Shown here: positions 33,543 through 42,997 of the stretch, piece by piece | Numbering within the stretch: position 1 is the first letter of the stretch | Layout: every line of letters starts with the position of its first letter | Assembly: GCA_947488345.1 (NCBI GenBank) | Contig: CANKZQ010000003.1 | Location: 186,001-250,000, forward strand | Direction of reading: 5' to 3' | Length of the DNA stretch: 64,000 nt | DNA from: an uncultured Flavobacteriaceae bacterium | Lineage (GTDB): Bacteria; Bacteroidota; Bacteroidia; Flavobacteriales; Flavobacteriaceae | Made by a program: the position numbers and the translations under genes | The notes under the pieces: generated by a model | The model's input: only the letters and a program-made list of their open reading frames with translations | Databases searched by the model: none | What the model was told of the DNA's origin: nothing

Positions 33543-36074
33543 ATGAAAAAACTAGTACTCCTACTTTTATGTATCTCTAGCAATCTTATTGCACAGCAGC
33601 AAAACGTTACGTTTACTGTTGAACCCGTTAGTTTTGATGAGGATGATGAGATTACCATTACGGTGTCAAACATCAACCTATCAACATGGGGCGTAACCGA
33701 CGTGTATCTATGGGCTTGGTATTATAATACTAATGATGTTTTTGTAGGGGATTCTCCAACAAATGGAACATGGCAAAATTCAAATGAGGCACAAAAATTA
33801 ACGGATAATGGGGATGATACGTACTCGATAAAACTAACACCCACCACTTTTTATAATGCCACAGGGATCGGAAGAATTGGTTTTTTAGTCAAGGCCAAAA
33901 ATGGCGACGGTGATAAAAAATCACAAGACAATTTAGTCGAAGTTGGAACCACCACTGCTCCAGACATTCCAACAGTAACGGAGGCTCCAGTGCCCGCAGG
34001 AATGCTTGACGGACTCAATTTTGATCAAAGTGACAATACGAAAGCCACGCTTGTTTTGTACGCACCAAACAAAGACTTCGTAAATTTGATTGGTAACTTT
34101 AATAACTGGCAACGTGATGATACTAACTATTTGTTAAAAAAAGATAGTGCTAGAGATCGTTTTTGGATAGAACTAACTGGATTAACACCGCAAACCAACT
34201 ATACATATCAATATTTAGTTGACGGTACTATCAAGATAGCGGATCCTTATTCTACCACTGTATTGAGTGAATCTAATGATCAATTTATCAATCCAACGAC
34301 TTATCCCAATTTGCCAGCTTACCCAACAGGTAGTACAAATCATGCAGTCACATTATTGAGAACTGGTGATGCGGCCTATAATTGGGAAACCACTAATTTT
34401 CAACCTCCGGCGAAGACCGATTTAGTCATTTATGAGTTACTTATTAGAGACTTTGATGCTTTGCACAGCTTTGACGCTGTAAAAAATAGATTAGATTATT
34501 TGCAAGATTTAGGGATTAATGCAATTGAATTGATGCCTGTAAGCGAATTTGACGGTAATGAGTCTTGGGGTTATAATCCGTCTTTTCATATGGCTCTTGA
34601 TAAATATTATGGCACCCCGACAGCCTTTAAACAGCTCATTGATGAGTGTCATAAAAGAGGTATTGCCGTCATTTTAGATGTGGTATACAATCATGCCTCT
34701 GGGCAACATCCTTTTTATAGATTGTGGAATACTGACGGTGGAGGATACAATGGACAAGCGAGTGCAGACAGTCCGTTTTTCAATCAAACAGCCACGCACT
34801 CGTATAGTGTTTTTAACGACTTTAATCATAGCAGGCAAGCCACACAAGATTATGTGAAACGCACGGTTCAATACTGGATAGATGAATATAAGATAGATGG
34901 TTTTAGATGGGATCTCACCAAAGGATTTACACAAAATTGCACAAGTAATGATGAGGCCTGTACGAATGCTTTTCAGGGAGACCGAGTGGGTATTCTTAAA
35001 GAATATGCAGACTATCAATGGACTTCTGATCCCGACTTTTATGTCATTTTTGAACATTTAGGAACAAATACTGAAGAAACAGAATGGGTTAATTATCGAT
35101 TGTCTGAAGGAAAAGGTATTATGGTTTGGGGAAATCATAACTACAATTATAACGAAGCCACCATGGGATATACAGACACTAATTTTTCTAGTGTCTCTTA
35201 TAAAAACAGAGGGTGGACAGTACCGGCCAATATAAGTTATATGGAAAGTCATGATGAAGAACGTCTTATGTTTAAAAACAAGTCTTTCGGCAATTCGAGT
35301 GGCAGTTATTCTGTTAGAAATGAAGCAACTGCTTTAGACAGACAAGAGCTTGCCGGAGCTTTCTACTTTACCATTCCCGGACCAAAGATGATTTGGCAGT
35401 TTGGCGAACTCGGGTATGATATTAGCATCGATCAAAATGGCAGAACCGGCAACAAACCCATTTTATGGAATTACTTTACGGAATCAGATAGAAAAGATCT
35501 GTATGACTCCTGGTCAAAACTTATCAAACTGAAAAAGCAAGAACCTATCTTCAAAACTGATAATTTCACGCTGGATGTTGCCAACGCAAATGGCCTTAAA
35601 AAAATTCATTTAACAGATGATGCAGCCAGTCCAAGTATTAAGCACATTACTGTTATTGGAAATTTTGGTGTTACAACGCAGAGCATTGATCCAGATTTTC
35701 AGCAACAAGGTACCTGGTATGATTTTTCAAATAACAATCAAGCGATAAATGTTACGAATACAAATGCCAATATCAGTTTAGAACCTGGCGAGTTTAAAGT
35801 CTTTACCACTTCTCAGGTAACATTATCTACAAATGACGACTTCTTACAGAATATTGTCTCATTGAGTCCAAATCCCGTAAAGAACACATTCAATTTGAAC
35901 ACCGCGGCATCAAAAGTTTCTGTTTATGACGTAACCGGACGATTGGCAAAAGTATTTCAAGGGAATTTTGTAGAAAATAGTTCTTATGATATTTCTGAAT
36001 TGAGTACCGCCATATATATCGTGAAAATTGAAGCTGATTTAGGTACGTTAACCAAGAAAATTATAAAACAATAA
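33543..36074 (+). CDS. Secreted GH13 alpha-amylase/pullulanase with type IX sorting domain
   Basis: The chosen ATG at 33543 gives a signal peptide (MKKLVLLLLCISSNLIAQ); the frame is open from 33495 but those residues do not fit. After about 120 residues of beta-rich N-terminal domain comes an E-set/CBM48-type domain (VNLIGNFNNWQR). The GH13 barrel follows: ILDVVYNHASG, DGFRWDLTKGF, YVIFEHLG and ISYMESHDEE. The C-terminal 80 residues (LSPNPVKNTFNL...) are a type A sorting domain of the type IX system. It probably attacks starch, glycogen or pullulan at the cell surface and feeds the operon on the opposite strand. Confidence 0.93.
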   Translation: MKKLVLLLLCISSNLIAQQQNVTFTVEPVSFDEDDEITITVSNINLSTWGVTDVYLWAWYYNTNDVFVGDSPTNGTWQNSNEAQKLTDNGDDTYSIKLTPTTFYNATGIGRIGFLVKAKNGDGDKKSQDNLVEVGTTTAPDIPTVTEAPVPAGMLDGLNFDQSDNTKATLVLYAPNKDFVNLIGNFNNWQRDDTNYLLKKDSARDRFWIELTGLTPQTNYTYQYLVDGTIKIADPYSTTVLSESNDQFINPTTYPNLPAYPTGSTNHAVTLLRTGDAAYNWETTNFQPPAKTDLVIYELLIRDFDALHSFDAVKNRLDYLQDLGINAIELMPVSEFDGNESWGYNPSFHMALDKYYGTPTAFKQLIDECHKRGIAVILDVVYNHASGQHPFYRLWNTDGGGYNGQASADSPFFNQTATHSYSVFNDFNHSRQATQDYVKRTVQYWIDEYKIDGFRWDLTKGFTQNCTSNDEACTNAFQGDRVGILKEYADYQWTSDPDFYVIFEHLGTNTEETEWVNYRLSEGKGIMVWGNHNYNYNEATMGYTDTNFSSVSYKNRGWTVPANISYMESHDEERLMFKNKSFGNSSGSYSVRNEATALDRQELAGAFYFTIPGPKMIWQFGELGYDISIDQNGRTGNKPILWNYFTESDRKDLYDSWSKLIKLKKQEPIFKTDNFTLDVANANGLKKIHLTDDAASPSIKHITVIGNFGVTTQSIDPDFQQQGTWYDFSNNNQAINVTNTNANISLEPGEFKVFTTSQVTLSTNDDFLQNIVSLSPNPVKNTFNLNTAASKVSVYDVTGRLAKVFQGNFVENSSYDISELSTAIYIVKIEADLGTLTKKIIKQ

Positions 36075-36105
36075 GTAAGATCGATAGTACTATTCGTCTA
36101 GCTTA

Positions 36106-37140
36106 TTAGGTTAATTTTCTCGTAGATTCTCTAATTTTTAATTTGGTAGAAATTACTTTCTTTTGAAATTGAAATTCTTCTTCCTTGCTTTCTATACGAT
36201 CAATGAGTAATTCAACCGCTTGTTTGCCCATTTCGTAGCCATGTTGTACTAATGCTGTTAACGGAGGCGAAGTGTGCTTAGAAATTAAACCATCCGTAAA
36301 AGTTATAATACTTATATCACTTGGCACTTCAAGTCCTTTATTTTTAGCAACCTGCATCGCTGTACTCGCATAAATTTCTCCATTAATTGCAAGAACACCA
36401 TCTGGATAATTATCTTCATTTTCAAATAATACCTCTATTTGAGACTTCATATCCTTTTCTTCATCAATCTCGACTATGAGGCGCTCATCAACGACAATAT
36501 TATGTTTATGTAGTGCTTTTATATAGCCTTTGGTTCTAAGCAATCCTATAGTAACAAAATCGGGGTTGGTTATCAAGGCTATTTTTTTACACCCAGTTTC
36601 TATGAGGTATTCTGTGGCCTTCAAAGCCCCCAATTCATCATCAATCGTTACCTTATCACAATTAATACGCTCAGCAACACTGTCGAATAATACTAACGGA
36701 ATCTTTTCTTCTAATAATTTGTCAATATGACTAAAATCGCCCCTTTTCTCTGTACCATTAGATAAGGATAATAAGATACCATCTACACTACCTTCAATGA
36801 GAGTGTCTATACTTAACTTTTCTTTTTCATAGGTCGTATTCGAAATACAAACCATCACATTGTAGCCGCGTTCATTCGCATACTCATCGATACCTCTAAG
36901 CACCGTAGAAAAAAAGTAGTGTACGATTGCTGGAAACACAACTCCAATTGTCAATGTTTTTTGACTTCTTAACTTTAAGGCTAGACTGTTAGGTTTATAA
37001 TTATGAAATTTGGCAAAAGCTTTAATTCTTTCGCGGGTTTCAACACTAATCTCATTACTATCTTTTAGGGCCTTAGATACCGTTGAGATGGAAACTCCCA
37101 ATTCTTTCGCAATATCCTTGATGGTTAACTTAGATTTCAT
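36106..37140 (-). CDS. LacI-family transcriptional regulator
   Basis: 344 residues. The N-terminal helix-turn-helix is KLTIKDIAKELGVSISTVSKA with the hinge helix segment NSLALKLRS near residue 58. A periplasmic-binding-protein-like sensor domain follows (TIGVVFPAIVHYFF, then DGVLAINGEIYAST). It is convergent with the amylase gene and faces away from the glucan operon, which it most likely controls in response to maltose or a related sugar. No classical CG-centred LacI operator was evident in the region 33300-33542. Confidence 0.92.
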   Translation of the reverse strand: MKSKLTIKDIAKELGVSISTVSKALKDSNEISVETRERIKAFAKFHNYKPNSLALKLRSQKTLTIGVVFPAIVHYFFSTVLRGIDEYANERGYNVMVCISNTTYEKEKLSIDTLIEGSVDGILLSLSNGTEKRGDFSHIDKLLEEKIPLVLFDSVAERINCDKVTIDDELGALKATEYLIETGCKKIALITNPDFVTIGLLRTKGYIKALHKHNIVVDERLIVEIDEEKDMKSQIEVLFENEDNYPDGVLAINGEIYASTAMQVAKNKGLEVPSDISIITFTDGLISKHTSPPLTALVQHGYEMGKQAVELLIDRIESKEEEFQFQKKVISTKLKIRESTRKLT

Positions 37141-37227
37141 AATTAGTTATGAGTGTAAACTTTGATTCAAATTACACTACCAAAGTACAAAAGATTACAA
37201 CGCATCTTAAAATTTATGTAACATAAT

Positions 37228-38670
37228 TTATAAAGACCAGCCTTTTCTATATTCCCTTTTTACAAATTGGTTAGCTTTTTCGAAATTTGTAATTTTCATA
37301 TTTATACCATCCCATAATAATTTTTTTCTACCGGGATACTGATGACCACCACGAGATCCTGATTCTCGAAGCATATAACTTCTAATCGCCAAATTACCCA
37401 TTAAGATAGACTCTGTTAAAGGTCCTGCGAAATCAAAAGATGATGTCAACGCTTTATGTTTACTTTTACCAAAGCCTTCTTTGCACGCCTCTACCCATGA
37501 TGCCTGATGGCCATGCTCGGGTAATGCATTTTTTCGTTCTTTCAAATCAGCCACTAAGATAGTACCGTCATTAAAATAAATTTTCGGATTTGCACCATAA
37601 GTACCACAGGTCATGATACCTTTTTCTCCTATCATGATCACACCATTCGCGCTGTTCTCATCACCGATTGGGTGATCTGCAGGAATAAGATCTGGATGAA
37701 ACGGACGCAAACCACCATCTGTCCATGTCATTGTTAATTCAGTAGGATTCTTCTTTGTTGCTGGAAATTTCAATTGTGTTCTAGAAGAAGAAGGACATGA
37801 CTCAGGTAAATATTCTGGCGTCCAATTTTTAGTGAAAATAGCTCCTACACTACTTTCAACTTCTGTAGGATATCCCAACCCTAGTACTCTAAATGGCGGA
37901 TCTATTAAATGACATCCCATATCCCCTAAAGCACCGGTACCAAAATTCCACCAACCTCTCCAAGCGAAAGGGTGATACAATGGATGGTAATCTACCATTT
38001 GTGCTGGTCCGACCCAAGAATCCCAATCCAACCCATCTTTCATTTTAGGCTTATCGGTGGGTGTCGCTATACCTTGTGGCCATACGGGTCTGTTTGTCCA
38101 TACATGCGCTGTACTCACTTTTCCTATTTTACCTTCATCGAACCATGTTATCATTTGTTGTACACCAGGACCGGAAGCGCCTTGATTACCCATCTGACTT
38201 ACAGATTTATATTTTCTAGCAGCTTCGGTCAATACGCGAGCTTCATGAATACTATGTGTTAGCGGTTTTTGAACATAGACATGCTTCCCTAATTTCATTG
38301 CTGCCATAGCGGCAACCGCATGCGTATGATCTGGTGTAGAAATCGTAACCGCGTCTATATCTTTTACTTGATCTAGCATTTTTCGAAAATCCTTAAACTT
38401 TTTCGCCTTAGGAAACTTTTTAAACGCTCTAGATGCCATCCCCCAATCAACATCACAAATGGCGGTTATATTAGAAGCGCCTTTATTCCAGGCATTCACG
38501 GCATCTCCATACCCTTTGCCTCCACCACCAATCACTCCAATATTTAATTGATCGCTTGGCGGAATATATCCTTGCCCTAACACATGCCTTGGAACAATAC
38601 TTATTCCTGCAAAAGCTACGGCAGATTTTTTAATAAATGAACGTCTACTTGGTTTGTAATTTGCACTCAT
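37228..38670 (-). CDS. Gfo/Idh/MocA oxidoreductase with Tat signal
   Basis: 480 residues. The start carries a twin-arginine signal, RRSFIKKSAVAFAG, so the folded cofactor-bound enzyme is exported. The Rossmann fold reads IGVIGGGGKGYGDAV, the catalytic Lys is in YVQKPLTHSI (about residue 135), and GALGDMGCHLIDPPF holds the conserved Asp and His. The family oxidises or reduces sugars with tightly bound NAD(P). It is the last gene of the minus-strand operon led by a GMC dehydrogenase, which fits a redox step on keto-sugars in the periplasm. Confidence 0.9.
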   Translation of the reverse strand: MSANYKPSRRSFIKKSAVAFAGISIVPRHVLGQGYIPPSDQLNIGVIGGGGKGYGDAVNAWNKGASNITAICDVDWGMASRAFKKFPKAKKFKDFRKMLDQVKDIDAVTISTPDHTHAVAAMAAMKLGKHVYVQKPLTHSIHEARVLTEAARKYKSVSQMGNQGASGPGVQQMITWFDEGKIGKVSTAHVWTNRPVWPQGIATPTDKPKMKDGLDWDSWVGPAQMVDYHPLYHPFAWRGWWNFGTGALGDMGCHLIDPPFRVLGLGYPTEVESSVGAIFTKNWTPEYLPESCPSSSRTQLKFPATKKNPTELTMTWTDGGLRPFHPDLIPADHPIGDENSANGVIMIGEKGIMTCGTYGANPKIYFNDGTILVADLKERKNALPEHGHQASWVEACKEGFGKSKHKALTSSFDFAGPLTESILMGNLAIRSYMLRESGSRGGHQYPGRKKLLWDGINMKITNFEKANQFVKREYRKGWSL

Positions 38671-38679
38671 ATCTAGTTA

Positions 38680-39603
38680 TTAAAAATTTGAACTCATTTT
38701 ATACGCGTTTAATACGGCTTCCTCTCCTTTTTTACCATCGATAGCATTACCGTGTTCCATTCCGAGAATTCCTTTAAAGCCTTTAGAATGGATATATTTA
38801 AATACATTTTTATAATTTATCTCACCGGTTGTTGGTTCTTTTCTTCCCGGATTATCACCGATTTGAAAATAAGCAATCTCATCCCAGCATTTTTCGATGT
38901 TCGGAATCAGATTTCCTTCTTGAATTTGCTGATGATAAATATCGAATAAAATTTTGCACGCTGGTGAGTTGACCGCCTTACAGATTTGATATGCCTGTGG
39001 CGATTCTGTTAAAAACAACCCCGGATGGTCTCTAAAATTCAAGGGCTCTAATACCATGGTAAGTTTATGCGGCTCCAAAATCGCGGAGGCCTGTTTTAAT
39101 GTTTCAACCACATGCGCTGTTTGATAAGCCATATTTTGATTTAAATCGAGATGTCCGGGCACAACGGTCATCCATTTTGCTTTGACTCTTTTAGCGACCT
39201 CAACAGCGTTTTTGATATCATTTAAAAATTCTTTTCTTTTTTCAAGGTTTCCACTTGCAAGATTAGGCGTTAACCAATGAATCTTATGCGCAACAAAAAC
39301 ACCCATTTCGATACCTTTATCTTGCATTCTTTTTGCCATTTTTAGCTGCAAGTCGACGGGGCGATTGCGCATTTCATTATCTTCAAAAGCTTTAAAACCT
39401 TGACTTGCTATAAAATCTAATTGGTCTAAAATGTCATTTCCTCCTAAATGCTTAAACATACCCTCATGTGGAGCGAAATTTAATTTAAATTCTAAACTAC
39501 TTGAGACATTTACTGTTTCTTGCACTGTTGAAAACATTTTCGTGGTTACTGTTGCTGCAGCACCTGCAGCCACCGTTTTCTTTATAAAATTTCTTCGCTT
39601 CAT
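38680..39603 (-). CDS. TIM-barrel sugar isomerase-like protein (hydroxypyruvate isomerase-like) with Tat signal
   Basis: 307 residues with an N-terminal MKRRNFIKKTVAAGAAATV, a twin-arginine-type signal. The AP-endonuclease-2/xylose-isomerase-like barrel shows LNFAPHEGMF, ELRN-like acidic positions, MVLEPLNFRDHPG (Glu), ILFDIYHQQIQEG (Asp, His) and GMEHGNA at the end (Glu). Those four acidic/His sites bind one divalent metal in this family. It follows the DUF1080 gene by seven bases. Possible roles are epimerisation or beta-elimination of keto-sugars, by analogy with DgpB-type relatives; the substrate is unknown. Confidence 0.85.
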   Translation of the reverse strand: MKRRNFIKKTVAAGAAATVTTKMFSTVQETVNVSSSLEFKLNFAPHEGMFKHLGGNDILDQLDFIASQGFKAFEDNEMRNRPVDLQLKMAKRMQDKGIEMGVFVAHKIHWLTPNLASGNLEKRKEFLNDIKNAVEVAKRVKAKWMTVVPGHLDLNQNMAYQTAHVVETLKQASAILEPHKLTMVLEPLNFRDHPGLFLTESPQAYQICKAVNSPACKILFDIYHQQIQEGNLIPNIEKCWDEIAYFQIGDNPGRKEPTTGEINYKNVFKYIHSKGFKGILGMEHGNAIDGKKGEEAVLNAYKMSSNF

Positions 39604-39610
39604 CTAAGAA

Positions 39611-40429
39611 TTATTTAATGTCTTTTAATTCTAACAACGCTATATTTTTAAACTCTACAGGATGACTCTCACTTTGCAATGCAATATATCCAGAACTCAA
39701 CGGTTTTCCTACTTTTGATTGCCATTCTTCTGTCTCGGTTAAAAATTCACCTCCATATACCGCTTTAGAATAACGTATCACCTCTTTTCCATTGATCATA
39801 TGTGAAATCAGTGAATCGTTCAGCACAAGGAGTTCAACGTTTACCCAATCTTCGTTATAAACTGTCTCTGACGTCGAATTTATACAATGGTCGGTCACTA
39901 ATGAATCTTTCATAACCACATGCGTTCCTGGCGTACATAGATTTCCTGAAGGTCTTTCGAACCCTTCTTCAAGTCCTCCTAAGAATTGAGCTTCTAAGCA
40001 AATTGGAAAAGCTTGATTCAACTCCATAGTTTCAGGTGCTTGAGCGTGGAGCATCACTCCACTGTTTTTGGTGGCCCAACCTTCACCTCCTGTTATTTGC
40101 TCACCTACAAATCGGTATTGCAACTTTAAGCGATAATTGGTAAATGGTTTTTTATAGAATAAGTGTCCAAAAGCATTATCAAACGTTTCATAACCATCAT
40201 AGGATACTTTAATGATGCTATCTTCTACGCTAAAAGTATTGTGAATATTTGTATGCAATGGATGCCCATTGATCTTAACAATCCAATCATCCAGATCTTT
40301 ACCATTAAACAGTTGAACCCATTCTTCTGAAATGGGTTCAACTTCTTTTTTATTGACATTTTCGTGCTGCTTACAATGCATCATTACTGAAGCAATCGCA
40401 ATAAGCATACACATATTAAAATATCTCAT
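39611..40429 (-). CDS. DUF1080 (3-keto-disaccharide hydrolase family) lipoprotein
   Basis: 272 residues with a lipoprotein signal ending MMHC (Cys about 19). The DUF1080 jelly-roll begins at WVQLFNGKDLDDW, with KNSGVMLH and SGYIALQSESHPVEFKNI closing it. This concanavalin-like fold is now named for cleaving 3-keto-disaccharides and related 3-keto-glycosides. In this operon it sits between a GMC dehydrogenase plus small subunit and the isomerase/oxidoreductase pair, the expected place for splitting the oxidised glycoside. Periplasmic or outer-membrane facing. Confidence 0.88.
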   Translation of the reverse strand: MRYFNMCMLIAIASVMMHCKQHENVNKKEVEPISEEWVQLFNGKDLDDWIVKINGHPLHTNIHNTFSVEDSIIKVSYDGYETFDNAFGHLFYKKPFTNYRLKLQYRFVGEQITGGEGWATKNSGVMLHAQAPETMELNQAFPICLEAQFLGGLEEGFERPSGNLCTPGTHVVMKDSLVTDHCINSTSETVYNEDWVNVELLVLNDSLISHMINGKEVIRYSKAVYGGEFLTETEEWQSKVGKPLSSGYIALQSESHPVEFKNIALLELKDIK

Positions 40430-40446
40430 GACATGTTTTAAACTCT

Positions 40447-41043
40447 TTATAATGACCAGGCTCTACCTCCCCATTTACCAGTTGCTTCTTCTACAGAAAT
40501 ACATCCTTTTTGTTCACCAGGAACGGGATCATATGCCAATACTTCTTTTCCAACTTTTTCACTCGTCTTATAGGCCCAAATCGAGCTTCCGCGTAAATTC
40601 ATAAGTGTTGCAAATACAGGGTCTTCGCTTTCGCCATAACTTTTCATTTCTTCTTTACTCGCTTTTAAGTACTTCGATAACAGCGCATCATAGTCTTCGG
40701 TTGAAACCTCTGCAACTGGTTTCCCCAGGGCGTTGATTACAGCTCCAATTCCTGCTCTATATTCTGCCTGATCTTCCTTAGTACTTACCTTTGCGGATAC
40801 CAAATCGAGAAATTCTGTTACGTTCACATCACTCGCTCCAGGTAAATCACCAGATTTTGGCAAAATTAAATCCGTCAAACTTTTAACCACGGTCGCTTCA
40901 TCAGCAGTAAAGAATAATGGCACCCATGGCGCTACTTTTTCTGCATCGTTTTTACAACTTTGAAGCATTCCGATAATGGTTGGTGTGGCTACCATAAAAC
41001 CCATTGATAACCCTAACCCTTTTAGTGCTTTTCTTCTATCCAT
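40447..41043 (-). CDS. Gluconate 2-dehydrogenase subunit 3 family protein (small subunit)
   Basis: 198 residues. It starts MDRRKALKGLGL, a twin-arginine motif, followed by a hydrophobic segment and a lipobox-like LQSC. The remainder fits the gluconate 2-dehydrogenase gamma/subunit 3 family (EATVVKSLTDLILP, PGASDVNVTEFLD, then WAYKTSEKVG). Small subunits of this type carry the export signal for the signal-less GMC partner and help it fold. It lies three bases after the GMC gene, so the pair should form a complex exported through Tat. Confidence 0.9.
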   Translation of the reverse strand: MDRRKALKGLGLSMGFMVATPTIIGMLQSCKNDAEKVAPWVPLFFTADEATVVKSLTDLILPKSGDLPGASDVNVTEFLDLVSAKVSTKEDQAEYRAGIGAVINALGKPVAEVSTEDYDALLSKYLKASKEEMKSYGESEDPVFATLMNLRGSSIWAYKTSEKVGKEVLAYDPVPGEQKGCISVEEATGKWGGRAWSL

Positions 41044-41046
41044 AAC

Positions 41047-42750
41047 TTAAGCTTGTTTCATTTTTTCAAATTGTTTTGCTGCATGATCAGCTGCTCTCGC
41101 CGTCAATGCCATATAGGTAATCGAAGGATTTGTACATCCTGCAGAAGTCATACAAGCGCCATCAGTTACATATACATTCGGTACCGTATGAATTTGATTG
41201 TGCTCATTTAACACCGACGTTTTTGGATCTCGTCCCATACGAGCTGTACCCATTTCATGTATTCCAATTCCCGGTGCCTCAACACGATCAATGGTTTCAA
41301 TATCTGTAAAACCACCTTTTTCTAACATATCAACTGCTTCAGAGATCATGTCTTTACGCATTTCGTATTCGTTTTCTTTCCATTCGGCGTCAAAGGTAAT
41401 CGTAGGCAAGCCCCATTCATCTAATTTTTCATAATCTAAGGTCATTTTATTATCGTGATACGGTAAACATTCTCCAAATCCAAAAAGGGTAATACTCCAA
41501 CTTCCTGGTTCTAAAATACTCTTAGTTAATTGTTCTCCGTACCCAGCTTCAGCGACAAGTTCAGAAATATCACCTCTGCCTGCACCTCCTTGATAACCAT
41601 ACCCTCTGATAAATTCTTTCTTCTCAGTTGCTTTATCTCCTAAATTTCTAAATCTAGGTAAGTACAATCCCCCTGGACGTCTACCTTTATAGTATCTGTC
41701 TTTAAATTCATTTGTTTTCCCTGTTGCTCCAGCACCTAAATGGTGGTCCATAATATTATGACCAAGTTCCCCTGAGTCATTTCCTAAACCATTAGGAAAT
41801 CTTTCAGACTTCGATTGCAACAAAATGGAAGCCGTAGGAATTGCTGATGCACAACAAAATATAATCTTTGCATTAAATACTAACTTCTCTTTTGTTTCGG
41901 CATCAATAACTTTAACTCCTGTAGCCAATTTTTGAGTATCATCGTAGATAATTTCATGCACAATAGAGTTCGGCCTTAAGGTCATATTTTTCGTGCGCTC
42001 AGCAGCAGGTAAGGTTGATGAATTACTACTAAAATAACCTCCAAAAGGACAGCCACGAATACATCGGTTTCTAAATTGACATTTACCTCTACCTTCAAAT
42101 TGTTTATCACCTGTGGTAATGTGTGCAATTCTTCCAACGGTTAGTACGCGGTCAGTATAATTCTTTAGCATACTCTCCTTTAAGTGCGTTTCTACACAGT
42201 TCATTTCTATTGGAGGTAAGAATTTACCATCTGGTAAATGAGGTAAGCCCATAGCTTCTCCGCTTAAACCAATATATTCTTCCACTTTATCATACCAAGG
42301 CGCAATATCTTTATAGCGAATGGGCCAATCGACACCATGACCATCTTTTTTATTAGCTTCAAAATCTAAATCACTCAAGCGATAACAGTGCCTTCCCCAC
42401 ATAATTGAGCGCCCACCTACATGGTAACCTCTCATCCAATCAAAGCGTTTTGTTTCATTATAAGGATGCTTCAAATCATTCACGAACCAATGTCTACTTG
42501 TGGCCCTTGTTGTATATCCTGTTCTAGCTTGTTTCTCTTGTGTAGCTTTCTCGTCTTGTGTAGTTTGACCTCTCAACTCAAGATCCCAAGGATCATCATT
42601 CATTGTTGGATAATCCTCTATATGCTTGACCATTCGTCCTCTTTCTAGAACTAATGTCTTGAGACCTTTTTCGCAAAGTTCTTTTGCGGCCCATCCTCCA
42701 CTAATTCCAGTACCGATGACTATCGCATCATATGCTTGTTCTGTATTCAT
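41047..42750 (-). CDS. GMC-family FAD oxidoreductase, probable glucoside 3-dehydrogenase large subunit
   Basis: 567 residues without a signal peptide. The FAD-binding fold is AIVIGTGISGGWAAKEL near the N-terminus with LERG. The GMC C-terminal region carries GIHEMGTARMGRDP, VTDGACMT and NPSITYMALTARAA (catalytic His/Asn region). A Cx5Cx3C cluster (KCQFRNRCIRGCP, about residues 220-235) may bind a 3Fe-4S centre, as proposed for bacterial FAD glucose dehydrogenases. With the small subunit it probably oxidises a sugar C3 hydroxyl and passes electrons to a cytochrome or quinone. First gene of a five-gene operon. Confidence 0.9.
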   Translation of the reverse strand: MNTEQAYDAIVIGTGISGGWAAKELCEKGLKTLVLERGRMVKHIEDYPTMNDDPWDLELRGQTTQDEKATQEKQARTGYTTRATSRHWFVNDLKHPYNETKRFDWMRGYHVGGRSIMWGRHCYRLSDLDFEANKKDGHGVDWPIRYKDIAPWYDKVEEYIGLSGEAMGLPHLPDGKFLPPIEMNCVETHLKESMLKNYTDRVLTVGRIAHITTGDKQFEGRGKCQFRNRCIRGCPFGGYFSSNSSTLPAAERTKNMTLRPNSIVHEIIYDDTQKLATGVKVIDAETKEKLVFNAKIIFCCASAIPTASILLQSKSERFPNGLGNDSGELGHNIMDHHLGAGATGKTNEFKDRYYKGRRPGGLYLPRFRNLGDKATEKKEFIRGYGYQGGAGRGDISELVAEAGYGEQLTKSILEPGSWSITLFGFGECLPYHDNKMTLDYEKLDEWGLPTITFDAEWKENEYEMRKDMISEAVDMLEKGGFTDIETIDRVEAPGIGIHEMGTARMGRDPKTSVLNEHNQIHTVPNVYVTDGACMTSAGCTNPSITYMALTARAADHAAKQFEKMKQA

Positions 42751-42997
42751 TGGGTATTTTGTATTAAATTATTCTGTTTTAATCTTTCATTTAATCCATA
42801 AATTTATAATATTTACATCATATTTCTATGTTAAAATTAAAATTTATCACCTTTTATAATGGATTTATTAAATAGTGATTTAAGCGAACGGCAGTGTTTA
42901 TCACAACGAAAACGATGTAGTATATTTTTTAGTGAACCCATTTAATTTCTCTAAAAGTAAAACTAACTTTAAAAAAAAATTAAATTTTTAAATTTCA

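Noticed and set aside
36075-36105. Small palindrome ATAGTACTAT between amylase and LacI genes as a terminator
   Set aside because: The stem is short, AT-rich and has no T-run.
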